Source: Gammaproteobacteria bacterium (GTDB lineage: Bacteria > Pseudomonadota > Gammaproteobacteria > Steroidobacterales > Steroidobacteraceae). Taken from it: a stretch of 43,628 nt of DNA. The position numbers and the translations under genes are program-made. The notes under the pieces are model-generated. The model did no database searches, was not told the origin of the DNA, and saw only the letters and a program-made list of their open reading frames with translations. The DNA is taken from positions 1 through 43,628 of the forward strand of contig JANXYK010000037.1 in NCBI GenBank assembly GCA_025350055.1, written 5' to 3'. Positions 16,841 to 26,097 of the stretch are shown here, one piece after another (within the stretch, counting starts at the first letter, position 1; the number at the start of each line of letters is the position of its first letter).

Positions 16841-17956
16841 TCAGGCTGCGGGCGGCGCCGGCACGCTCGGTGTGGCGTCGGTCTTGGGCAGCATGGTGGT
16901 GTCGGTGACGAATTTTTGCAGCAGGCGTTTTTCGGTGGCGTAGCTGAAGGCATCGTCCGGGTCGATCTGCCGGGCCGTGACCGCCGCCAGCAGTGCCTGG
17001 TCGAACATCTGCATGCCGAATTCCTTGCCGGTCTGCAGCTGGCTGGGCAGCTGATGGGTCTGGTCGCCCAGGATGAGTTTCGCGATGGCCTTGGTCATCA
17101 CCATCACCTCGCAGATCGCGCGCCGGCTGCGACCGTCGTGGGTCTTCACCAGGATCTGCGTGATCACTGCCAGCAGACTCTGCGACAGGAAGCTCTTGGT
17201 CTGCTCGCGCTCTTCGGCCGGCAAGGCATCGATCATGCGATCGATGGTCTTCACGGCGCTGGTGGTATGGAGCGTACCCAGCACCAGGTGACCAGTCTCG
17301 GCCGCCGTCATCGCCATGCGGATGGTGTCGGCATCGCGCAGCTCGCCGACCAGGATCACGTCCGGGTCTTCGCGCATCGCGGCGCGTACGCCCTCGGCGA
17401 AGCTCGGGATATGCGTGCCCAGCTCGCGCTGAATTACTTGGGCTTGCTTGCTGCGATGGACGAACTCGATCGGATCCTCGAGGCTGATGATGTTGACCTT
17501 GCGGGTGCGATTGAGCAGATCGATCATCGCCGCCAACGTGGTCGATTTGCCGGTGCCGGTGCTGCCCGTGACCAGGATCATGCCCTGGTGGTAGTCGCAC
17601 AGTTTCTTCACCACGGGGGGCAGGTTGAGCGACTCGAGTGTTGGCACTTCGGCCGGAATCGCCCTGAAAGTGGCGCCGACGCCCGTGTCCTTGCGGAACA
17701 CGTTGACGCGAAAGCGCCCGCCCTCGGCCGAGATGTAGGAGAAATCCAGGTCGTTGCCGCGCATGAAATGCTCGGTCTGGTTCTGCGTCAGGATCTCGTT
17801 GACGTAGCTCTCGAGCTCGGTGTCGCGCAGGTCGCGGAACTTGATCGGCACCAGGTCGCCATGCATGCGCAGCATCGGCGGCACGCCCACCGCCAGGTGG
17901 ATGTCCGAGCAGCCCTGCTGGGTGCCCAGTTTGAGGAATGCATCAATACGCGCCAA
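16841..17956 (-). CDS. PilT-like twitching ATPase (first copy, divergent C-terminus)
   Basis: 371-residue PilT-family ATPase: N-terminal PAS-like domain (CSDIHLAVGVPPMLRMHGDL), Walker A GSTGTGKST, Asp box [12 protein letters not shown], Walker [13 protein letters not shown], His box LGTLHTTSAVKTIDRM. Unlike canonical PilT, the AIRNLIRE region reads KAIAKLILGDQTHQLP, and the protein ends in a Thr/Pro/Ala-rich tail. It starts with TTG, 15 bp after the kinase stop; no ATG fits the family N-terminus. It shares its operon with a second PilT/PilU ATPase and a kinase, and no other pilus gene is in the window. Confidence 0.85.
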   Translation of the reverse strand: MARIDAFLKLGTQQGCSDIHLAVGVPPMLRMHGDLVPIKFRDLRDTELESYVNEILTQNQTEHFMRGNDLDFSYISAEGGRFRVNVFRKDTGVGATFRAIPAEVPTLESLNLPPVVKKLCDYHQGMILVTGSTGTGKSTTLAAMIDLLNRTRKVNIISLEDPIEFVHRSKQAQVIQRELGTHIPSFAEGVRAAMREDPDVILVGELRDADTIRMAMTAAETGHLVLGTLHTTSAVKTIDRMIDALPAEEREQTKSFLSQSLLAVITQILVKTHDGRSRRAICEVMVMTKAIAKLILGDQTHQLPSQLQTGKEFGMQMFDQALLAAVTARQIDPDDAFSYATEKRLLQKFVTDTTMLPKTDATPSVPAPPAA

Positions 17957-17971
17957 GGTCAGCCCCGTCCA

Positions 17972-20413
17972 TCAAAGGAACTTCTGCAATGCTACCCGCA
18001 ATTCTTCCATATTCTGATAGCGTTTGGTCTTGTCGACCGCCATCGTCTTGGTTATGAGCTCGGCGAGCTCGGGGGCCATGGCCGGATTGACCTCGCGCGG
18101 GGGCTTGGCGCGCCCCTGCACGTGCTGGTACATCACCGACATGTGATCGCCGCGCGAGTAGGGCGGCACGCCGGTGAGCATTTCATAGAGCATCACGCCG
18201 ATGGCGTAGACGTCGGCCCGCTCGTCGACCTTCTTGCCCAGGATCTGCTCCGGGGCCATGTACTTGGGGCTGCCGATCACATAGCCGGTCTTGGTCAGCT
18301 GCGTATCGCCTTGCGATTGCGCTGCGGCCACGCCGAAGTCGACGATCTTCAGCAATCCCGCGTCGTTGATCAGCACGTTGGCGGGCTTGAGGTCGCGATG
18401 CACGATGCCCACCTGGTGGGCCACGATCATGCCGGTGCACATGTCGATGCCGAACTGGATGGCGCGCTTGAGCGGCATCGGCTTCTCGTTGACGATCTCC
18501 GCGCCCAGCGTGTGCGAGGGGAAATACTCCATCGAAATGGCGTAGTTGCCCTGGATCGAGAGGAAGTCATAGATGCGGATCACGTTCTGGTGCGTGATCT
18601 TGCGCGAGTAGCGCAGCTCGTGCACGAAGCGCTTCATCACCTCTTCGTCTTCGGCGACGTTGGGATTCAGGAACTTCAGGATCAGGCGCTCATCGACCAC
18701 GGTGTCTTCCATCAGCAGCACGGTGCCGAAGGCGCCCTTGCCGATGCGCTCGATGTACTTGTAGCGCCCTTCGATCAGGTCGCCCGGATTGAGCGTGGCG
18801 ATATCGAGGCGTTGCAGGGTCGAGGCGGCCGCCTGCTGCAGCGCCTTGGCGACTTCCTGCTCGGGGATCAAAAGCGTATGCGCCGCGGGCTCGGGCGCGG
18901 CGCGATTGCCCGGCTGGCGCGGTGGCTGGTTGCCTCCGGTGGTGGCACGCGAGCCGCTGACCGCGGGTGCCTGCACGCCGGAGGAGAAACGCACTTCGAT
19001 CTCGGTGATCGCTCGCTGGGCGGCCAGCGCCAGGGTCTGATCGCTGTTGCTGCTGAAGGGCTGCAGCGCCACCCGAATCTGCTCGGCCTGCTCCTCGTTG
19101 GCGAGCTTGCCCAGCGCCTGGATGGCCTCGACCTGGATTTCCTTCTCGTTGCGCGCCAGCAGCGGGCTGATCATCTCGATGTTGGCCGCATTCCCCAGCT
19201 TGCCGATCGCACGCACCACCACCGGCAGCGCGCGCGCTGGGGCGGTCTTGAGCATGTCGGCGAGCCGCGGCATCGCCCGGCTGTCGCCGATCTCGGCCAG
19301 CGCATCGACGGCGCGCTCGCTGACCCACCAATCGGCGTCCTTGGTGGCGTCGATCAGGTGCTTGACCGCGCGCTCGTCCTTGGTCTGGTTGAGGATCTCG
19401 ATCGCGGCCCGACGGATGTCTTCGTCCTTGTCGCGCGCCAGCTCGAGCACCGCGTCGATGACCTTCGGGCCGCCGATCTTGCCCAGCGCATCGCCGGCGC
19501 GCGAGCGCACCCACCAGTCATCGTCCTTGATCGCCGCCAGCAGGAACTTGACCGAATTGGCATCGCCCACTTCGTTGAGCACTTCGACCGCGGCGCGACG
19601 CGAATATTCGTTCTCGTCCTTGAGCACTGGCACCAGGTAGCGGATGGTCTGCGGGTCGCGGGCCTTGCACAGCACTTCGACCGCGCGGTTCTGCACCTCG
19701 ATCTCCGGATCGCGCAGCAGCCCGGCGATGCGCTCGGTCTCCATCGGCCCGTCCTGCTTGGCGAGCGAGGCCAGAGCCGCGGTGCGGATGAACTTGTTGC
19801 CGTCGTTGATCTGGGTATGCAGCGCGGTGCGCACATCGGGGCGGTTGAAGCGCCCGAGGATGGCGAGGATCTGCAGACGTGCCATGGTGTCCTTGCCCTG
19901 CAGGCGCCCGAGCAATTCGGGCACGCCGGCCTCGTCGACCACTTCGCCGATGACGCGGAACAGCGCGCCTTTCTCGTTGGCCTCCTGGGCGTAGGCCGCG
20001 GTCAGCAGCTCGCGCACGCTGAAGCGCGTGCGCTGGGCATTGATGATCTCCAGCACCGCGGATTTGGAGACGCCAGGCTTGGTCAGCGCCTCGAGCAACA
20101 GGTGCGGGGGGTAGCCGCGGCTGCTGGTGAGCGCCCAGGCGACGCCCGCGACCACGCGCGGGCTGCCGGTGATCAGCGCCTCGACGTAGCTGGGGAAGGA
20201 CTTCACGGTCGCCAGCGCGACCAGCACATCGACCAGCGCCACGGTGGCATGCTTGTCGGCATCCGGCAGGGCCGCCAGGATCGCCTCGATGCCGCGGGGT
20301 CCCAGTTCCTTGAGCTTGGCCACCGACCTCTGGGATTCGGTGTCCAGAATGTCGGTCGACGATTTGATCTGGGCGATCAGGCGATCGGCCCGGAAGTTCG
20401 AAAAAAAGCTCAT
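17972..20413 (-). CDS. HEAT-repeat protein fused to a Hanks-type serine/threonine kinase
   Basis: 813-residue cytoplasmic protein without a membrane segment. Residues 20-460 are a string of HEAT-like helical repeats; the units around DDDWWVRSRAGDALGKIGG and DADWWVSERAVDALAEIGD are plainly repeated. A Pro/Ala/Gly-rich linker spans about 465-530. Residues 549-813 form a complete kinase: IGKGAFGTVLL (Gly loop), Lys 580 in LILKFL, catalytic IVHRDLKPANVLI, metal-binding VDFGVA, and MAPEQILG. All catalytic residues are present, so it should be active. Most bacterial Hanks kinases are kinase-first with a membrane helix; this one is repeat-first and soluble. It heads the operon with two PilT-type ATPases and metG, so a role in controlling pilus retraction is inferred from context. 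Confidence 0.9.
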   Translation of the reverse strand: MSFFSNFRADRLIAQIKSSTDILDTESQRSVAKLKELGPRGIEAILAALPDADKHATVALVDVLVALATVKSFPSYVEALITGSPRVVAGVAWALTSSRGYPPHLLLEALTKPGVSKSAVLEIINAQRTRFSVRELLTAAYAQEANEKGALFRVIGEVVDEAGVPELLGRLQGKDTMARLQILAILGRFNRPDVRTALHTQINDGNKFIRTAALASLAKQDGPMETERIAGLLRDPEIEVQNRAVEVLCKARDPQTIRYLVPVLKDENEYSRRAAVEVLNEVGDANSVKFLLAAIKDDDWWVRSRAGDALGKIGGPKVIDAVLELARDKDEDIRRAAIEILNQTKDERAVKHLIDATKDADWWVSERAVDALAEIGDSRAMPRLADMLKTAPARALPVVVRAIGKLGNAANIEMISPLLARNEKEIQVEAIQALGKLANEEQAEQIRVALQPFSSNSDQTLALAAQRAITEIEVRFSSGVQAPAVSGSRATTGGNQPPRQPGNRAAPEPAAHTLLIPEQEVAKALQQAAASTLQRLDIATLNPGDLIEGRYKYIERIGKGAFGTVLLMEDTVVDERLILKFLNPNVAEDEEVMKRFVHELRYSRKITHQNVIRIYDFLSIQGNYAISMEYFPSHTLGAEIVNEKPMPLKRAIQFGIDMCTGMIVAHQVGIVHRDLKPANVLINDAGLLKIVDFGVAAAQSQGDTQLTKTGYVIGSPKYMAPEQILGKKVDERADVYAIGVMLYEMLTGVPPYSRGDHMSVMYQHVQGRAKPPREVNPAMAPELAELITKTMAVDKTKRYQNMEELRVALQKFL

Positions 20414-20527
20414 GGGTCAGATGATTGCCAGGTCCGGCCCTTAAGGCGGTTAACCTCCGAATTATGCCACGATTGTCCGGGCGCCCTGTGACCTGCGTCT
20501 GGTCTGCGGCGCATAGGTTAAACAGGC

Positions 20528-20533
20528 TAGAAT
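20528..20533 (+). promoter_or_regulatory. -10-like element for mrp-dcd
   Basis: TAGAAT (5/6) lies 46 bp before the mrp ATG in the divergent gap 20414-20579. No convincing -35 was found. The gap must also hold the promoter of the minus-strand kinase operon, for which no clear element was seen. Confidence 0.4.
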
Positions 20534-20579
20534 CGCGGCCCCAAACCCAGCCCCGGAAGCGCCGCAGCGGCGATACGAC

Positions 20580-21671
20580 ATGCCCGATTCCGCCCAGATC
20601 CGCACTGTTCTGGAACAGTACGTCGACCCCTACCTGCAGCAGAGCCTCGGCGAATCGGGGAGCCTCAAGGAGCTGCGGATCGAGAACCAGGTCATCGTGG
20701 CCGAGGTGGTGCTGGGCATTCCGGTGGGCGGATATGAGCAGCAGTTCCGTTCCGGCCTGGCCGCGCATCTGGCCGCCCATGGCCATGCGGATCTGACGCT
20801 GAACCTCAAGCTGCGCAGTGCCATCGTGGCCCACAGCGTGCAGCGCTCGCTCAAGCCGCTACCGGGCGTCAGCAACATCGTGGCCGTGGCCAGCGGCAAG
20901 GGCGGGGTAGGCAAGTCCACCGTTGCCGTCAACCTGGCGCTGGCCTGGGCGCAGGCCGGTGCGCGGGTCGGCATCCTCGATGCCGACATCTACGGGCCCA
21001 GCCAGCCCCTGATGCTGGGCCTCGAGGGCCAGCGCCCCAGCGCGCCCGATGGCAAGCACCTGCTGCCGCTCCAGGCGCATGGCATCAAGGCCATGTCGAT
21101 CGGTTTCCTGGTCGATGCCACCCAGGCGCTGGTGTGGCGCGGACCGATGGTGACGCAGGCGCTGACGCAGCTGCTCTCGGATACGGACTGGGGCGAACTC
21201 GACTACCTGGTGGTCGACATGCCGCCGGGCACCGGTGACATCCAGCTCACGCTCTCGCAGCGCGTGCCGGTCGCCGGCGCCATCATCGTGACCACGCCCC
21301 AGGACATCGCACTGGCCGATGCACGCAAGGGCCTGGCGATGTTCGAGAAGGTCGCGGTGCCGGTGCTCGGCGTGGTGGAGAACATGAGCCTGCACGTGTG
21401 TACGAATTGCGGCCACGTCGAACATATCTTCGGCAGCGGCGGCGGGCAGCTCATGGCCGACCAGTACGAGGTGCAGCTGCTCGGCGAGCTGCCGCTGGAT
21501 GCCCACATACGCGAGGAGGCCGACAGCGGCCGCCCCAGCGTGATCGCCGCGCCCGATTCGCCGCGCGCCAAAGCCTATGTCGAGATGGCGCGGCGCGCTG
21601 CTGCGGCACTCAGCCGGCGCTCGCGCGATCGCAGCGCCCTGTTCCCACAGATCGTCGTCGAGGAATCCTGA
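20580..21671 (+). CDS. apbC: Fe-S cluster carrier, Mrp/ApbC P-loop NTPase
   Basis: 363-residue scaffold protein that binds and delivers [4Fe-4S] clusters. An N-terminal MIP18-like domain (about 1-90) is followed by the ParA-like NTPase with the deviant Walker A GKGGVGKST, DADIYGPSQPLMLGL, VVDMPPGTGD and the cluster-binding CxxC in HVCTNCGHVEHIFGSGG. The length is typical (about 360-370). It lies 6 bp upstream of dcd and is divergent from the kinase operon; mrp and metG are neighbours in many gammaproteobacteria. Confidence 0.95.
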   Translation: MPDSAQIRTVLEQYVDPYLQQSLGESGSLKELRIENQVIVAEVVLGIPVGGYEQQFRSGLAAHLAAHGHADLTLNLKLRSAIVAHSVQRSLKPLPGVSNIVAVASGKGGVGKSTVAVNLALAWAQAGARVGILDADIYGPSQPLMLGLEGQRPSAPDGKHLLPLQAHGIKAMSIGFLVDATQALVWRGPMVTQALTQLLSDTDWGELDYLVVDMPPGTGDIQLTLSQRVPVAGAIIVTTPQDIALADARKGLAMFEKVAVPVLGVVENMSLHVCTNCGHVEHIFGSGGGQLMADQYEVQLLGELPLDAHIREEADSGRPSVIAAPDSPRAKAYVEMARRAAAALSRRSRDRSALFPQIVVEES

Positions 21672-21677
21672 AGCACC

Positions 21678-22241
21678 ATGAGCATCAAAGCTGATCGCTG
21701 GATACGCCGGGCCGCAGCGCAAGGCATGATCGAACCCTTCGAGCCCGGCCAGGTGCGCGCCGTCGACGGCCAGAAGATCATCTCCTACGGCACTTCGAGC
21801 TACGGCTACGACGTGCGTTGCGCGCGCGAATTCAAGATCTTCACCAACATCAACTCGACTATCGTTGATCCGAAGCAGTTCGATGCCAAGAGCTTCGTCG
21901 ATGTGGTCGCCGACCTGTGCATCATCCCGCCCAATTCCTTCGCGCTGGCGCGCACGGTGGAATACTTCCGCATTCCGCGCAACGTGCTGACCGTGTGCCT
22001 GGGCAAATCCACCTACGCGCGCTGCGGCATCATCGTGAATGTGACGCCGCTCGAGCCCGAGTGGGAAGGGCATGTGACGCTGGAGTTTTCCAACAGCACG
22101 CCGCTCCCGGCGAAGATCTACGCCAACGAGGGCGTGGCGCAGATGCTGTTCTTCGAGTCGGACGAGGTCTGCGAAACTTCGTATCGCGATCGCGACGGCA
22201 AATACATGGGCCAGCAGGGCGTGACGCTGCCGAAGGCCTAG
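21678..22241 (+). CDS. dcd: dCTP deaminase
   Basis: 187-residue homotrimeric enzyme converting dCTP to dUTP for thymidylate synthesis. Landmarks are [14 protein letters not shown], the phosphate-binding [10 protein letters not shown], and the catalytic Glu region [18 protein letters not shown]. Length matches E. coli Dcd (193). Second gene of the mrp-dcd pair. Confidence 0.96.
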   Translation: MSIKADRWIRRAAAQGMIEPFEPGQVRAVDGQKIISYGTSSYGYDVRCAREFKIFTNINSTIVDPKQFDAKSFVDVVADLCIIPPNSFALARTVEYFRIPRNVLTVCLGKSTYARCGIIVNVTPLEPEWEGHVTLEFSNSTPLPAKIYANEGVAQMLFFESDEVCETSYRDRDGKYMGQQGVTLPKA

Positions 22242-22246
22242 TTGAT

Positions 22247-22264
22247 TTGCGATCGAAATCGCAA
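22247..22264. other. Short hairpin between convergent dcd and higA
   Basis: TTGCGAT and ATCGCAA form a perfect 7-bp stem around a 4-nt CGAA loop. No T-run follows on either strand, so it is a weak terminator candidate at best. Confidence 0.3.
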
Positions 22265-22286
22265 GCCGCTGGCCTCGGTTGGGTCC

Positions 22287-22658
22287 TCAGTTTCGTGATC
22301 TTGCCGGCTGCTTGATCAGGCTGTCAGCGGGGATTCCCAAGCCCCGGTGCAGCTTCCAGATCATATCCAGGGTCAGGGGGCGTTTCCGGTTGAGTATTTC
22401 GTAGACGCGATTCAGTCGGCCAATCATGGGTTGCAGGTCTTTGGCGGTAAGGCCGTTTTGATCCATCCGGAATCGGATGGCTTCCACCGGGTCAGGCAGA
22501 TCCAGGGGGAATCTCTGACGCTCATAGGCTTCAATGAGCGTCACCAGAACATCGAGGCGTTCGCCTTCGGGCGTATTGCGCCGCGAACCCATCAGGGATT
22601 CGACGGTCTTCAGCGCCGCACGGTAATCACGGGTGGTGCGGATGGGGCGAATGTTCAT
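22287..22658 (-). CDS. higA: HigA-type antitoxin, helix-turn-helix
   Basis: 123-residue antitoxin: N-terminal arm MNIRPIRTTRDYRAAL and acidic region for toxin binding, then a Cro/CI helix-turn-helix (LTAKDLQPMIGRLNRVYEILNRKRPLTLDMIWKLHRGLGIP, about 73-113). It should neutralise HigB and repress its own promoter. ATG 22658 is preceded by GGAGAG at good spacing; an alternative ATG at 22673 overlaps the higB stop (ATGA) and adds five residues. The toxin-first gene order is characteristic of higBA. Confidence 0.92.
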   Translation of the reverse strand: MNIRPIRTTRDYRAALKTVESLMGSRRNTPEGERLDVLVTLIEAYERQRFPLDLPDPVEAIRFRMDQNGLTAKDLQPMIGRLNRVYEILNRKRPLTLDMIWKLHRGLGIPADSLIKQPARSRN

Positions 22659-22669
22659 AAGGCTCTCCG

Positions 22670-22969
22670 TCATACAGTCTGTGCATCGATGCGATCGTAT
22701 TGGGCATGTGTGCCGATAAATCGCACGTAGATCACCCGGTAAGGGTAGTTGATCCACACCACCAGTCGGAATCTGTTGCCGGCGATGTTGAACACTACCC
22801 GGCCGTCCCGCAGAACACTGGCAGTGCAAAAATCGCCCTTTACATCGGCTGGCGCCGCCCAATCCGCCCTTATTGCATGGCGGTACCAGGCCAGCAGGGG
22901 TTCGCGGGCATCCTTGCTGGCGTCCCGGTCGCAAAAGGACTTCAGGGTCGAAAGCGCGATTACCCGCAT
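22670..22969 (-). CDS. higB: HigB-type mRNA interferase toxin
   Basis: 99-residue RelE-superfamily toxin. The N-terminus MRVIALSTLKSFCDRD and the C-terminal block GNRFRLVVWINYPYRVIYVRFIGTHAQYDRID match HigB proteins that cleave ribosome-bound mRNA. ATG 22969 begins the family consensus; the frame remains open 12 codons upstream, but that stretch contains the promoter and operator, so it is excluded. It overlaps or abuts higA downstream. Confidence 0.92.
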   Translation of the reverse strand: MRVIALSTLKSFCDRDASKDAREPLLAWYRHAIRADWAAPADVKGDFCTASVLRDGRVVFNIAGNRFRLVVWINYPYRVIYVRFIGTHAQYDRIDAQTV

Positions 22970-22975
22970 CCGGCA

Positions 22976-23005
22976 ATTGTAGTCCCAAAATGGGACTAAA
23001 GACAA
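22976..23005 (-). promoter_or_regulatory. higBA promoter with palindromic operator
   Basis: On the minus strand TTGTCT (23005-23000) and TACAAT (22981-22976) are spaced by 18 bp. Between them, at 22980-22998, sits a perfect 8-bp inverted repeat TAGTCCCA with a 3-nt centre, so a HigA dimer bound there would block polymerase. The -10 ends 6 bp before the higB ATG, which implies a leaderless or almost leaderless mRNA. Confidence 0.7.
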
Positions 23006-23023
23006 GAGATTGCAGTCGACCTG

Positions 23024-23827
23024 TCAGTCGCGGCGTAGCGAGCGCAGCTCCATCACCCATTCGACGTCCTGGTCGTGTTGCTGCTCGGCGCGCAGTGGAA
23101 TGTAGCCATAGGACGGCGCGCACCAGAAGCGCGTACTGCGCGAGGAGTTGGCGCGATGGCTGCGGTAAATCACGGTGGCGATCTCGCCGAGCGGCGTGTG
23201 CAGCTTCTCTTCACCCACCCGCGTGTACTCGTATTCGCGGATGCCTGATTTGTCGAACAGCGCGATGCCCTGGGGCATCTTGCCGGCGGCCAGCGCCTGG
23301 ATCAGCGCCACCTGCACCGAGAGGTCATCTTGTACGCCCGCGCGCAACGCAATGTCGACACTGGCATCTTCGATGCGCCCGCTGACGCGCAGTTTTTCCC
23401 AGTCGAAACTGATGTCCGCGGTCTGGCTGCCGGAACTGCCCTGGCGCGCGGTGAAATGCAGCGGTCGCACGCCCTCGGGGCCGATGCTCATGCGGCTCTG
23501 CAGATTGGCCGTCGCGGCCGAGAACAGCTTGAACAGGCCGCGCGGCTCGGTGCTCGAGGTGTAGGACCATTCCTGCGCCGAGAGGCGCTGCAGCGCAAAG
23601 GAGGCGCTGCCGGCGTTCATGTCGTGCCACAGAAAGGCGTAGCGGGTTTCGAAGGGACGCAATTCGCCCGAGGCCGGCTCGCTCGCGGCCGCTGTCGCTG
23701 TGGGTGCCGGTGTGGGTACGGGCGTGGCCACGGCTCCAGTAGCGGGCGCCGCTTCGAGGGCAAGTGCGAGCGGGCCGCTGGTCAGCAGCAAAAACGTGCA
23801 AATCGCTTGCGGCTGTTTCATCGGCAT
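23024..23827 (-). CDS. DUF3108 family exported protein
   Basis: 267-residue protein with a Sec signal peptide (MKQPQAICTFLLLTSGPLALALEA), a Pro/Thr/Ala-rich linker (about 27-55) and a DUF3108 body: FETRYAFLWHDMNAGSASFALQR, STEPRGLFKLF, and RSHRANSSRSTRFWCAPSYGYIPLRAEQ. The family is periplasmic, predicted to be beta-rich, and of unknown function. The ATG at 23827 shares one base with the purN stop (TGATG); ATG 23821 is an alternative. DUF3108 genes commonly follow purMN in gammaproteobacteria. Confidence 0.85.
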   Translation of the reverse strand: MPMKQPQAICTFLLLTSGPLALALEAAPATGAVATPVPTPAPTATAAASEPASGELRPFETRYAFLWHDMNAGSASFALQRLSAQEWSYTSSTEPRGLFKLFSAATANLQSRMSIGPEGVRPLHFTARQGSSGSQTADISFDWEKLRVSGRIEDASVDIALRAGVQDDLSVQVALIQALAAGKMPQGIALFDKSGIREYEYTRVGEEKLHTPLGEIATVIYRSHRANSSRSTRFWCAPSYGYIPLRAEQQHDQDVEWVMELRSLRRD

Positions 23828-24473
23828 CAACCCCTGAGCAGCGGTGCGCGCAGCACCTGGCCATCGAGCATGAGTGTCTCGCCGCGCAGGCCTAAGCGCC
23901 CCGCGGCGATCAAGCCTATGACTTCAGGGTAGATGATGTGTTCCTGTTGCTGAACCCGGGCTGAAAGGCTCTCCGGCGTGTCGCCGGGCAGCACGGGCAC
24001 GCGCGCCTGCATCACCAGCGGGCCACCATCGAGCACGCCTGTGACGTAGTGCACGCTGCAGCCGTGCTGCGCATCGCCTGCTGCCAGCACCCGCTCGTGT
24101 GTATGCAGGCCAGGGTAGAGCGGCAGGAGCGAGGGATGGATATTCAGCATGCGGCCCGCATAGTGGGCAGCAAATTCCGGCGAAAGGATGCGCATGAAGC
24201 CGGCCAGCACCACCAGCTGCGCGCCACTCGCGTCGATGGCCTCGCGCATGGCCTGCTCGAAGGCGCTGCGATCGGCAAATCCGCGCGCCGCAATCACCTC
24301 GACAGGCAGACCCAGTTCGCGCGCGGACGAAATGCCACCGGCCTCGGGCCGGTCGGCAATGACCAGCGCAATGTTCGCGTTGATTGCGCCGCTGGCGCAG
24401 GCGCGCGCGATTGTCAGCATGTTGCTGCCGCGGCCGGAAATCACGACGCACAGCCGCAGGCCGGCGCCACTGC

Positions 24474-24477
<4 letters not shown>
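23827..24477 (-). CDS. purN: Phosphoribosylglycinamide formyltransferase
   Basis: 216-residue GAR transformylase of purine synthesis, using 10-formyl-THF. Substrate loop [10 protein letters not shown] near the N-terminus; catalytic residues are Asn and His in [10 protein letters not shown] and Asp in [13 protein letters not shown]. Starts with ATG overlapping the purM stop (ATGA), giving the standard purM-purN pair. Confidence 0.96.
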
Positions 24478-25505
<1,028 letters not shown>

Positions 25506-25520
25506 GCCCGGACTCCAGGC

Positions 25521-25530
25521 GTTATAGTAG
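25521..25530. promoter_or_regulatory. Overlapping divergent -10 elements between purM and the CDP-alcohol PT gene
   Basis: The ten bases GTTATAGTAG can act on both strands: TATAGT at 25523-25528 for the plus gene and TACTAT on the minus strand for purM. With only 32 bp between start codons, each -35 must lie inside the opposite gene. The plus transcript would begin within a few bases of its ATG. Confidence 0.4.
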
Positions 25531-25537
25531 CGAACCC

Positions 25538-26089
25538 ATGCGTCATCTGCCCAACATCATCTGCCTGCTGCGTATCGCCCTGATCTGGCCGATCATCGAT
25601 GGCCTGATGGGGCAGCATTTCGAGCGTACGCTGCTGCTGTTCGTGGTAGCCGCGGTCAGCGACGGGCTGGATGGCTGGCTTGCCAAGAATTTCAGCTGGA
25701 CCAGCCGGCTGGGCAAGATCCTCGATCCGCTGGCCGACAAGCTGTTGCTGGTGGCGGTGTTCCTGGTGCTCACCTGGATCGGGCTCACGCCGCGCTGGTT
25801 GTGTGTTGCGGCCGTGGCGCGCGATGTGATGATCAGTGCCGGCGCGGTGCTGTTCCGCGTGGCCTGGGGACCGCTGCGCGGCCGGCCGATACTCTCGAGC
25901 AAGATCAATACGCTGCTGCAACTGCTGTACGTCTCGCTGGTGATCCTGCACGGTGCCACCGGCATGCCGCCGCAATCGGTGCTCGATGCCTTCGCCGTGT
26001 TGACGATGCTGACGATACTGATCAGTGGCTTCGCCTATCTGCGCGATTTCACGCAGCGCGCATTGCTGACGGCCGCCCAGGGCAGCTGA
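25538..26089 (+). CDS. CDP-alcohol phosphatidyltransferase family membrane protein
   Basis: 183-residue integral membrane enzyme. The CDP-alcohol motif is [28 protein letters not shown] (D-G-x2-A-K, G-x3-D-x3-D form), with about five hydrophobic helices. Such enzymes exchange CMP of CDP-diacylglycerol for a polar head group; the N-terminus ([15 protein letters not shown]) is closest to PgsA-like glycerophosphate transferases, but pgsA itself is not proven. It ends 8 bp before the hda fusion. Confidence 0.88.
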   Translation: MRHLPNIICLLRIALIWPIIDGLMGQHFERTLLLFVVAAVSDGLDGWLAKNFSWTSRLGKILDPLADKLLLVAVFLVLTWIGLTPRWLCVAAVARDVMISAGAVLFRVAWGPLRGRPILSSKINTLLQLLYVSLVILHGATGMPPQSVLDAFAVLTMLTILISGFAYLRDFTQRALLTAAQGS

Positions 26090-26097
26090 GTTTGGCG

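Noticed and set aside
16916-20491. Open reading frame of about 1190 codons on the plus strand opposite the kinase and pilT genes.
   Set aside because: Antisense shadow of strongly conserved genes; composition is atypical and no motif is visible.
22247-22264. Rho-independent terminator for dcd.
   Set aside because: Stem of only 7 bp and no T-run on either side; kept only as a hairpin.
22670-23005. Longer HigB starting at 23005.
   Set aside because: The extra 12 codons cover the promoter and operator and do not fit the family N-terminus.
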